Origin: Chlamydomonas sphaeroides
Taxonomy: Eukaryota; Chlorophyta; Chlorophyceae; Chlamydomonadales; Chlamydomonadaceae
Assembly: GCA_001662425.1 (NCBI GenBank)
Contig: BDDC01002578.1
Span: 1 to 11,290, forward strand
DNA: 11,290 bases
Reading direction: 5' to 3'
A program made the translations under genes and the position numbers. A model generated the notes under the pieces. It was not told where the DNA came from. It worked only from the letters and a program-made list of their open reading frames with translations, and searched no databases. Positions 1 to 7,721 of the stretch are shown here, piece after piece. How positions within the stretch are numbered: position 1 is the first letter of the stretch; each line of letters starts with the position of its first letter.

Positions 1-80
1 CCACACCACACCACACCACACCACACCACACCACACCACACCACACCACACCACGCCACACCACACCACACCACACCACG
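1..80. repeat. CCACA pentanucleotide microsatellite (TGTGG on the minus strand)
   Basis: Sixteen back-to-back units of CCACA fill 1-80. Two units (51-55 and 76-80) read CCACG. The array probably continues past the left edge, because it is in full register at base 1. It lies inside an intron of the minus-strand gene. Confidence 0.97.
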
Positions 81-157
81 CCGCGGTGCCGCTGACGTGG
101 GGGGTCACCTCCGCGCTCGCTCGGCCGCGTCGCGGCTGCGCAGGGGCCGTGCCGTAC
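1..157 (-). other. Intron 6 of the Old Yellow Enzyme gene (partial)
   Basis: After the exon ending ...HPSYQ the minus strand reads CAG|GTACGG, a good donor. Reading on in frame gives residues that do not resemble the family, whose next segment should be a PRxLxxEE-like helix. I therefore treat 1-157 as intron sequence whose acceptor and next exon lie outside the window. It contains the pentanucleotide satellite. Confidence 0.7.
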
Positions 158-2235
158 CTGGTACGAGGGGTGGAAGGGCACGGCGCTGGGCCCCACGCAC
201 TGCCAGCCGCGCGCGTCCCTGCCTGGCTGCAGCGGCAGCAGGCGGCAGCGGTGCATGTGGCTCGTAAACAGCAGGGAAGCGCAGGGGCAAGCCGGGCACC
301 CCGCGCACCTCGCGCACCCCCAGCGGCTGTGCCCAACCCCCAATCCCGGCCGCGGCCGGTGCCCCCTCCATCCCTTCTCCTTCACAGCCGCGCCCTGCCC
401 TGCCCAGCCCGGCCTGGCTGCGGCTGCAGCTGCGGCACCGGCTGCGGCTCACGTGCAGCGGCCGCGCGTCGACCGCAAAGGGCTCGGAGTCGGAGGCCTT
501 GCGGCCCGCGTGCGCCAGCTGGATGGACGCCACCGCGCCCTGCGCCTTGATGAACTCGGCGATGGGCCGCCACGCCTGCGGCAGCGACGGCAGCGGCGGC
601 GACAGAGGCCGGGGCCAGGGTTGGAAGGGCGCAGTGCAGGGGGCGGCTGGCGGGCGCGCTGCAGCCCGGGCAACGGCGGCGTTGCAGGCTGGGTGCGGCG
701 GGACCGGCGAAGGCGCAGCAGCGGTAGCAGGCGCGGGGCAGGGGATGCAGGCGAAGAATGGCAGTGTCCCGTGTGATGTTAGCAGCGCCGCCCAGGCCGC
801 CGGCTGCTGGCTGCGCGCCGCCCGTCGCACCTGCTCCTGCTGCTCATTCCAGAGGCCCGTGTCGGAGGGGGAGATGCGGCCCTGGATGGCCAGGGGGGTT
901 CAGAGGGCGGCGCGGAGCGGCGCGGCAGGCTACGAGTGTTCACGACGCAGGCGACGCAGGGCCGCAGGCGCAGCGCTCAGCACAGCCCATGCTGACAGCT
1001 GCGCCACAGCGCGGCCAAGGCCTGCAGGCCCAGCCGCGCGGGCTGGGCCCCTGTGTTGGACAACCACAGGCTGGCGCGAGGTGGGTTGTGGCACTCGCAG
1101 TACGGAGCATGGCCCGCCAAGTCCCCCGTACGCCTCCAATGCACTGCCCACGGTGCACTCCCGGTTCCGCACGACGCGCCCCCCGAGCACATTGCACATT
1201 TACATGTGCCTTGCCGCCTCCTGCCAGCCCCTGTCGCCGCCGCCGGGGCCCGCCAGCGGCCGGAGCCGCACCTCTGGCAGCACCGCGGTCGCCTCCGCCA
1301 TCACCAGCCCACAGCCGCCTGCCGCGGGGCGCCGCGACCGGGGCAGCAGTCAGGAGTCGTGGGGGCCGTGCGGGCCGCACTACGCTGGGGCCACTGGCCG
1401 AGCGGCGTGGGCCAATAGGGGCCGGGCGCTGTGGCGGTGCCACGAGTCCAACACACGCCTGGCCCAACAGGTCAACGACAATCCGGAGGCGCATGTGCTG
1501 TGTAGCGCTGGCCCCGACCTGCCCTAGCATTGGCGACGCTGCCTCGCGAGCACATTGCCTTTTGGTCTGGGCATGCGCAAGGCCCGTGCCGAGACGGCAG
1601 CTGGGGCGGGGCCCCTCTTGCACGGGGGCGCCGAGCAGGCGCGGGGCGCGGCTGGATATCTCCGAGCGCCTCGGCCGCCAGCCCTCGCAGCAGCTTGTAA
1701 GCTTACCCGCGGCGCGAGCGCCCAGATGCACCAGGTGCCAGTTGTTGGCGAGGCCGTCCAGGGAGCTGTACCTGCGCGTCGTGCCGGCGTCGTGCAGGTG
1801 GGTAGGGCTAGTGGCCGCACCTCGTACTGCCTGTGAGCTGTAGTTGCGAGCGACAGCTGGTTCAGCAGCCATGGCGGCCCAGCACAGCCGGTGGAGTTGT
1901 TAGGAGGCAGCACCGCCGCTGAAGGGCCCTTACATGCACATGGGAGACAGAAAGATGCGGTTGCGCACGGCGACGTCGCGGAGCTGGATGGGCTCGAAGA
2001 GCAGCGGCCGGTCAAAGGGCTTACGGCCACCGCGGGTGGCGGCGGTGGCGGTGAGGCGGCGGTGTAGGGGGAGTTCGCCCGGCGGGACGGGTGCGGCTGG
2101 GGGACGGCGGCCGATGCGGGTATCCGCGCTCGGCATCGTCGGAGGGAATGGGCCGCTGATGTGGGCGGCACGGGATCCCCCGTTGGGCATCGAGCAGCAG
2201 CGCCGGCCCACCAGCGCGTTGTGGACTGTCGCCAT
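158..2235 (-). CDS. Old Yellow Enzyme (YqjM-like NADPH:flavin ene-reductase), 5' part, six exons, cut by left edge
   Basis: Members bind FMN and use NADPH to reduce activated C=C bonds (enones, quinones and similar). I join exons 2235-1934, 1771-1707, 1318-1272, 881-831, 575-453 and 226-158, with phases that fit and GT-AG borders, giving 219 residues. Seen: RNRIFLSPMCMYSS (residues about 91-104), where Cys100 and Tyr102 match the FMN-site Cys and Tyr of YqjM; WHLVHLGARA (112-121); GLVMAEATAV (126-135); GRISPSDTGLW; IQLAHAGRKAS (173-183); GWQCVGPSAVPF near the end. The first ~75 residues precede the usual family start; they are rich in Arg, Ala and Pro and may be an organelle targeting peptide, but a wrongly chosen start is possible. 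The missing last ~200 residues should carry the active-site His pair and FMN phosphate site. Family certain, individual substrate unknown. The short N-terminal motif is unlike the plant OPR version, which argues for the bacterial-type YqjM class. Confidence 0.9.
882..1271 (-). other. Intron 3 of the Old Yellow Enzyme gene
   Basis: A 390-base GC-rich stretch between the exon ending ATAVLPE (donor GTGCGG) and the exon starting GRISPSDTG (acceptor CCATCCAG). I see no gene in it; the overlapping open frames are low-complexity shadows. The other long intron of this gene (1319-1706, donor GTAAGC, acceptor CGGCAG) is likewise without recognisable content. Confidence 0.8.
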
Positions 2236-2552
2236 GATGTGATATTGAGTTGGCTGCTTTTATTAACCAAGGCTTAAGCGACAACAACGGTTAGGCGACT
2301 ATTAATACGTAACGCAGGTGGTCGCGGCTTCGTGTAGCTGGGAGCAGACCGCACCCAGGGCCTAGCGGCGAACAGAGACTACAGAGCTGCAAAGAGGGTA
2401 CCCGTGCCGGGTTATGTCGGGCTTTACATAGTTGCACGCGAAACACAATCGCGGCCTGCGCCCGGCGCCCCAAAATCATCAAGCGGCGTGCCTTCCGGCC
2501 TCCCCCTTCTTACACTCTGCCTTACTGCACACTGCAAGGGCAGGTAGCGACC
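2236..2552. promoter_or_regulatory. Divergent promoter region between the ene-reductase and diaminopimelate decarboxylase genes
   Basis: The two start codons face away from each other with 317 bases between them, so both 5' UTRs and core promoters must share this stretch. It is richer in A and T than its surroundings. On the minus strand TTAATAAAAG lies about 25 bases before the ene-reductase ATG. On the plus strand an ATTAATACGTAA patch sits at 2301-2312. Neither can be called a TATA box with certainty. The decarboxylase ATG has a reasonable context (GCGACCATGC). Confidence 0.6.
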
Positions 2553-5500
2553 ATGCAGACCCTCAGCAGCCGCTCCGTCTCTGCGCGCAGCGCCCGCGTT
2601 GCCCGCGTCGGCCCTAAGGTCAGGCACCGCAACGATAGCATTATCTGATCAGGAGTGCGAAGGAGAATGTAGCGCGCGCTAGGTCTCTGAGCGCGTCGGC
2701 GCGGTCGCTATTGCCTGCTCCCAAGCTGTCGCGAATGCATCACTACCGAGAGTAGCACCAATTGAGTTCTGCGGTATTGGGATTGGCTAGCTGCTGAAGC
2801 CGCTCTCGTCGTATGCTTTGTTCAGGGTCGCCAGGCGGTCGTGGTTCGCGCCGCGGCGACCGCGGAGAAGGCCGGGGAGAAGGCCGTGGGCTCTGCCTGG
2901 CAGTTCACGCAGCCTGCCGGTAAGCACGTGGCTGCGCCATCGCTTGGCGATGGCTCCTCGCACGCAGGCATCCGCCGACACGCGCCCGTCTGCTGTTCTA
3001 TGGCAGCTAAGGCTCATGTAGGAGGCGGGCGAATCCACCCTGACGCTCACCCGCAGGCAAGGGCCTGGGCTGGTACACGGGCGCGGAGGATGGCTACATG
3101 TACGTGGACCAGATGCGGGTGGAGGACATCCGCAAGCAGGTGCGGCCCCTTCTACAAGGACCTTCCCAAGGTCACGCATGCCGTTCCCTCAATCCACCCG
3201 CATCATCGCAGCCACAGCTGGGCGGCCCAGCCTGGGCCCAGCCTGCCCTTCCACACCCAGCCCTCCCACGTCCGTCACGCCCCTCCAACCCGCGCAGGCA
3301 CCGCCGCTCCCGACCCACATGCCAACCCCCCGTCCCACACCCCTCCGCCCCTCCCACCAGGTCCCCGAGGCGCTCTTCTACCTGTACTCGAAGAACCGCA
3401 TCCTGCACAACTACGCCTCCTACAAGGCCGCGCTGGAGGGCCTGCCCTCGCTGCCCTGCTACGCCGTCAAGGCCAACAACAACCTGCCCATCATGAGGCT
3501 GCTGGCGGCCGCCGGCGCCGGCGCGGTGCTGGTCAGCGGCAACGAGCTCAAGCTGGCCACGCAGGCGGGCTTCGACCCCAGCCGGTGGGGGCCGGGGCCG
3601 GGGCCAGGGCATGGGCCAAGAGGCGAGGGACCGACCTGCATGCCTCTAGCTGCGGCCAGCGGCAGGCGCCACCCCTGCCCCAATCAGGCTGCCCGTCGGG
3701 AGGGTGGAGGTTTGCGTAGGCGGGCTTGGATCCCCGCCGGTTTGTGGGGGCGGGGGGCCGGTTTGTGGGGGCTGATGCCACAAGAGTGACCCCTCTTCCC
3801 CCGGTCTGCTTGCCCTGGCCCTCCCCCCTCCCCTCTCCACAGCACCGTGTTCAACGGCAACGGCAAGCTGCCCTGGGAGCTGGAGCTGGCGGCGGAGAAG
3901 GGCGTGCTCATCAACATCGACTCGGAGTTCGACCTGGCGGTAGGGGACCAGGGGAAGGGAGGCACGGGGGCCTGGCGAGCGGGTTTGAGGGAGGCAGGGG
4001 CCGCACATGGGTGGCGGGGGCGGGGGAAGGGTGCCGCTTGCCTGAGGGCTGTGGCCAAGGTGCCGCGGCCCCATGCTGCGGCTGGCCTGCCCGCTGCGCC
4101 TGCCGCCAACCGCGCCTGTGTGCCTGCCCGCCTGCCTGTGCCTGCCTGATCGCGTCCTCCCAGAACATCGCCGCCGCCGCCCGCAAGACGGGCAAGCAGG
4201 TCAAGGTGCTGCTCCGCATCAACCCGGACGTTGACCCGCAGGTGTGTGTTCAAGTGTTAAGTAGAACTGTGTTTGGGTGGGTGGGGGCGAAGGACTGGCT
4301 GTGATAGCCAAGGGAATGGGAAGCTGCTGCGCGCGCATCAACCCGGACGCATTCGCTCGCAGCTGCGGAAGGGCAGGACGGGGGCAGCAGGGCAGCGGCG
4401 CCGGCATCTGTGCAAGGGGTTTGCGTGCAGTGGTGGTGGTCAAGCGAGCGGCTTTCAAGGAGGGTGCCGCACGTTGTGCATGGGGCGGCAGGCAGCTGCT
4501 CAGGCAGCTGCTCAGGCAGCGCACGGCCCTGTGGGCGAACCCTCTCCCCGCCTGCCCCTCCCCCTGCCCTGGCATCCCCCAGGTGCACTCGTACGTTTCC
4601 ACGGGCCTGGCCTCGTCCAAGTTCGGCATCCGCAACAGCCACATTCGGGTGGGTCGCGGGAGGGAGGGCCGGCCAGGGAAAGGGGTAGGGCACCGCTGCA
4701 GGATGCTTGGCGCGGCATCCGCAACAGGCACATCCGGGTGGGCGGTGCTGGGGGAATGTGGGGGCCGCAGGATGGATGGACAGCCCCGGAGGGCGGGGCG
4801 CCGCCCAGCCAGGTGACCCCGGTTATCTTGAGCTAAGTGCAGCTTTGTGCCTGTGGCTGAGGCGGTGGCCGGCCCACTGGGGCACTTGACCTCGTCGTCC
4901 TCCTCCTGCTCCAACTCGGCCCGCTCCCGCTCCCCCGTCCCGCTCCCGCAGTGGTTCCTGGACGAGATCCGCAAGGAGCCACTGCTGCAGCTGGTGGGCG
5001 TGCACAGCCACCTGGGCTCCACCATCACCAAGGTAAGGGGGCGGTGGAGCGGAGGGCAAGAGGACTCCTGGGACAGATACGGGGACAGGTCGGGGGAGGA
5101 TAACCATGCCAAGATTAGATCGATGCATGTGTGGCGAGAAGGGGAGGGTGTGAAGCAGCCCAGGGGCCAGGGATGGGGCCGTGCACATGGGGTTGGAGGA
5201 TGCAGCCGCGTTCGGGGCTAGCAAGCCAAGGCGTTGTCGTATGGACTTGACGTGCAAGGCATCCGGCCGACATCACGGTGCCAGGCCGCAGCCCCTAGGC
5301 CCGCTTGCACCCCAGTGCCCCTTTCCACCGCGCCTGCTCCACGCGGCCCGCGCTCCCCCTCCACCCCGCGGCCCCAACACCTGCCCTGCCTTGCCCCCTC
5401 TCCCAACCCCCACGCCGCCAGGTCAACATCTTCCGCGATGCCGCCGTCATCATGTGCGACTTCGTCAAGCTCATCCGCGCAGAGGGCTTCAACCTGCAGT

Positions 5501-7067
5501 ACCTCAACATCGGCGGCGGCCTGGGCATCGACTACAGCCACCAGGGCCAGGTGGGGCGGGGGCGGGGGTCGCGGGGGCAGTGTGAGGGCGGCCCGAGGGC
5601 AGCGGCACTCCCCGGCACGCGTGTGGCTGTACAGGCGGGGCTTGAGACCCGTCCTCGTTCGAACCTGAAACCCCTCCCGCCTCCCGCCTCGCCCCTGCTC
5701 CCCCTCCAGGTCCTGCCCACGCCCACCGACCTCATTGACACGGTCCGCGACATCGTCAAGGAGCTGGGCCTCACGCTGGTCATCGAGCCCGGCCGGTCCA
5801 TGATCGCCACCAGCTGCGCGCTGGTCAACACCGTCACGGGTGAGCAAGGGGGGAGTGCAAGGCGGAGCGGGGCAGGGGCGGCATGGGTGGGAGCGTGCTG
5901 TGGGCAGGAGGGGGGGGCCGGGATGGGACTGTGGGGAGGTGGCTGCCGATGATGGCTTTACTGGCGCGTGGGCGGGCATCTTTCATCAATCCTGGAACCT
6001 GGACCCCTGCACCCTGGGTGCAAGGCCGTACACGCAGCCATCCGCTCTCGCACGCAGCCATCCGCCCTCTCATGCTGCCGACCTGCCGCCCCTTGATCCC
6101 CTTCCTCGCAACCTCAACCCATTTATGCCCCTTCTCGCTCCCCCTCCCCCCAGGCGTCAAGACCAACGGCAACAAGAACTTCATCGTGGTGGACGGCTCC
6201 ATGGCCACCCTCATCCGCCCCTCGCTCTACGGCGCCTACCAGCACATCGAGCTCACCAAGCCCAGCACCGCGCCCGTGCAGGTGGGGCCGGCCGCTGGTG
6301 GTGGCGGTGGGGCGTCTGGTGATGGTGGCCGTGGTGGTGATGGTGGAGGACGTGGTGGTGGCCGCCGCTGCCGTCGCGACTCAGCCTGCGCCCTACATAG
6401 TGCTCTCCATGACGCCCCCCGGCTACGGGCCGGGCCCACCCGCCGCTCGTGTATGCATGCCCCCACGTGCAGCCGCGGCGCCCACCGCCTCTCCAGCCAC
6501 CACTGGCCTGCGGGCTGCTTCCCCGCGCTCCTGTCCAGCCCTCTCTTTCCCCTCCTGCCGCCCCCACCCCCGCCGCAGACCTTTGACGTGGTGGGCCCCA
6601 TCTGCGAGAGCGGCGACTACCTGGGCAAGGACCGCGAGCTCCCCACGCCCAGTGAGGCCCCGGGGGCTGGGGTTGGGGTTGGGGAACACAGGACTGCACA
6701 CCGCGGGCAGGGGGCCTGAGGTCGGTGGCAGGGCTAGCTGTGAACGGGGCGTAGGGGTGAAGGGTCGAGGGGCGGGGCAGGGGGACGTAAGGGTGCGCCG
6801 GCTGGCCACCGTATGTCATATCGGGCTCGTGCCCTAGCACGTGGCCCGTTGCGACGCTGACGCTGCGTCCGTGCCCGCTAACCCGGCTCCCCAGACGCCG
6901 GCGACGGCCTGGTGGTGCACGACGCGGGCGCCTACTGCATGTCCATGGCCTCCAACTACAACCTCAAGATGAAGCCCGCCGAGTACATGGTGGAGGACGG
7001 CAAGCTGCGCAAGGTGCGGCACGAGGAGACCCTGGAGCAGCACCTGGCTGTGTTTAACGGCCTGTGA
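2553..7067 (+). CDS. lysA: Diaminopimelate decarboxylase, plastid form, 13 exons, complete
   Basis: Converts meso-2,6-diaminopimelate to L-lysine and CO2, the last lysine step, in the plastid; PLP-dependent fold-III enzyme, normally a homodimer. Exons: 2553-2618, 2826-2919, 3057-3139, 3361-3584, 3843-3939, 4164-4241, 4583-4648, 4952-5032, 5422-5550, 5710-5839, 6154-6281, 6579-6651, 6895-7067. All introns are GT-AG, phases join exactly, and the 1422-base frame gives 473 residues, close to plant enzymes. Residues 1 to about 40 are Ser/Arg/Ala-rich and lack acidic residues early on, as in a chloroplast transit peptide. Motifs: FYLYSK (87-92); YAVKANNN with the PLP lysine at 118; SGNEL; NGNGK; LLRINPDVDPQ; HSHLGST with His256; NIGGGLGIDY (292-301) for PLP phosphate; EPGRS (332-336); GPICES with the substrate-side Cys401; HDAGAYC with Tyr430. 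All expected key residues are present. A Ser stands where plant enzymes often have Cys in HxHLGS. Confidence 0.97.
3736..3772. repeat. Direct repeat of 16 bases in decarboxylase intron 4
   Basis: GCCGGTTTGTGGGGGC occurs at 3736-3751 and again at 3757-3772, a 21-base period. It lies inside intron 4 (3585-3842). Confidence 0.9.
4242..4582 (+). other. lysA: Decarboxylase intron 6, with an echo of exon 6 and a 12-base tandem repeat
   Basis: Starts GTGTGTGTT and ends CCCCCAG. Bases 4334-4349 exactly repeat bases 4215-4230 of the upstream exon (the codons for RINPD). A 12-base unit CAGGCAGCTGCT is repeated at 4489-4500 and 4501-4512 with a partial third copy up to about 4520. No gene is visible inside. 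Confidence 0.85.
4489..4520. repeat. 12-base tandem repeat in decarboxylase intron 6
   Basis: CAGGCAGCTGCT is repeated head to tail twice, followed by a two-thirds copy (CAGGCAGC). Confidence 0.9.
4714..4742 (+). repeat. Intronic copy of the 3' end of decarboxylase exon 7 with its splice donor
   Basis: These 29 bases match 4625-4653 with two differences. They include the last eight codons of exon 7 (GIRNSHIR, here GIRNRHIR) and the GTGGG donor. The copy lies 89 bases downstream of the original, inside intron 7 (4649-4951). Confidence 0.95.
5033..5421 (+). other. lysA: Decarboxylase intron 8 (389 bases)
   Basis: The longest intron of this gene, from donor GTAAGG to acceptor CGCCAG. The 5' part is G-rich and the 3' part is almost pure C-rich polypyrimidine. 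A less biased middle patch lies near 5100-5130. I see no coding or RNA gene in it. Confidence 0.85.
6031..6070. repeat. 20-base tandem repeat in decarboxylase intron 10
   Basis: Two adjacent 20-base copies, 6031-6050 and 6051-6070. They share CACGCAGCCATCCGC and differ at two of their last five bases. They lie inside intron 10 (5840-6153). Confidence 0.9.
6295..6365. repeat. GGTGGT-rich low-complexity tract in decarboxylase intron 11
   Basis: An imperfect run of GGT/GAT/GGC triplets just after the donor of intron 11 (6282-6578). It makes a GGGRGG-type shadow protein in one frame, which I do not regard as coding. Confidence 0.7.
6662..6684 (+). other. Four G-run motif (potential G-quadruplex) beside the donor of decarboxylase intron 12
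   Basis: G5-CT-G4-TT-G4-TT-G4 on the sense strand, beginning 10 bases after the GT of intron 12 (6652-6894). Loops of two bases fit a classical G-quadruplex pattern. Folding is inferred, not shown. Confidence 0.75.
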
Positions 7068-7073
7068 GCGGTC

Positions 7074-7094
7074 GGGAGGCGGGAGGCGGGAGGC
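7074..7094 (+). repeat. Three GGGAGGC heptamers just after the decarboxylase stop codon
   Basis: Perfect triplicate of the 7-base unit at 7074-7080, 7081-7087 and 7088-7094, followed by the related GGAGGAGGGCGG. It begins 7 bases after the stop codon. Confidence 0.92.
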
Positions 7095-7254
7095 GGAGGA
7101 GGGCGGCGCTAGCGGCGGATGCTGCGCGGTGGTGCGGCGCGTTGCGAGGCGGGCGTTTTGGGGGTGGTGCCGTGGTGGAGGGCGAGGAGGCGTGCGGGCG
7201 GGTGGAGGGGCGTGGAGGGGCTGGAGGTGGGCGGTCGGTCGCGCGCGCGAGGTG

Positions 7255-7259
7255 TGTAA
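7255..7259 (+). terminator. Candidate TGTAA poly(A) signal, proximal
   Basis: TGTAA is the usual polyadenylation signal in Chlamydomonas and relatives. This copy lies about 190 bases after the decarboxylase stop. Confidence 0.4.
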
Positions 7260-7430
7260 GGCAGCCCAGGCGGGCTGGGGGGGGCGGTGGCGGAGGGGGT
7301 CGGCTTCGTGCCTGTTGCTGCACTCCGCCAAGGTGTGCAAAATCGGCAAATTGGGGCCGGGCGAGCGGCGGCCCAGGAGCTATGCAGGAACGTGACTGCC
7401 GCCGTGACTCGACGCTGCGAGAAGCAGATG

Positions 7431-7435
7431 TGTAA
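7431..7435 (+). terminator. Candidate TGTAA poly(A) signal, distal
   Basis: A second TGTAA about 365 bases after the stop, a spacing common for volvocine 3' UTRs. It lies just before the sequence becomes less G-rich, so I favour it over the proximal copy. Confidence 0.5.
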
Positions 7436-7488
7436 GGAGCTTCGGCTTGCGACGACTTCTCGTCTCCGTCCATGCGTGGGGGGCCCGT

Positions 7489-7721
7489 CGGGTTTGCGGG
7501 CCGGGTTTGCGGACAGGCGTGTTCGTCATTTCGAGTGGCCATATCGTGCACCATTTTTGTGCAATTGATTTGCTGTGCAATTCGCATTTTGTAGCCGCAA
7601 TCCCCTTGTCGCCGTAGGCCGCTTGGCTGGTCGTCTTATCATTGCACCTTGCGTGACAAGTCAACTTCAACAAGTTCGTGACCCGTGCTGCGCTCCACAA
7701 CGAGCCAGAAGCTACAACAGT
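7489..7721 (+). promoter_or_regulatory. Promoter and 5' UTR region of the CGL160-like gene
   Basis: GC content falls noticeably here. A 12-base near-direct repeat CGGGTTTGCGG(G/A) lies at 7489-7500 and 7502-7513. An exact repeat of TGTGCAATT lies at 7558-7566 and 7574-7582 within an AT-rich patch. No clear TATA box is seen. The repeated TGTGCAATT is a candidate regulatory site on sequence grounds only. Confidence 0.45.

Larger units (their letters stand above)
7068..7450 (+). other. lysA: Decarboxylase 3' UTR, approximate extent
   Basis: The region after the TGA is strongly G-rich (GGGAGGC repeats, GGGGGGGG near 7278) and has no plausible gene. Open frames across it are low-complexity shadows. 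The end is set by the second TGTAA motif; the true cleavage site is not visible from sequence. Confidence 0.5.

Noticed and set aside
1..80. Telomere repeat at the left edge
   Set aside because: The CCACA unit is not the CCCTAAA/CCCTAAAA type of plants and green algae, and it lies within an intron of a gene running through it.
109..135. A nine-codon exon (PRRGRASAE) after exon 6 of the ene-reductase gene
   Set aside because: It has AG and GT borders and a family-like PR, but would need an intron of only 22 bases (136-157). The true next exon is more likely beyond the left edge.
86..1843. Long plus-strand open frames across the ene-reductase gene (up to 361 codons)
   Set aside because: They lie antisense to exons with clear family motifs, are Arg/Ala/Pro/Gly-rich, and have no recognisable domain. 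They are GC-driven shadows.
2841..3719. A 292-codon plus-strand frame starting inside the decarboxylase gene
   Set aside because: It begins with real exon 2 sequence, then reads through introns and exons in wrong frames. The spliced model explains the same region better.
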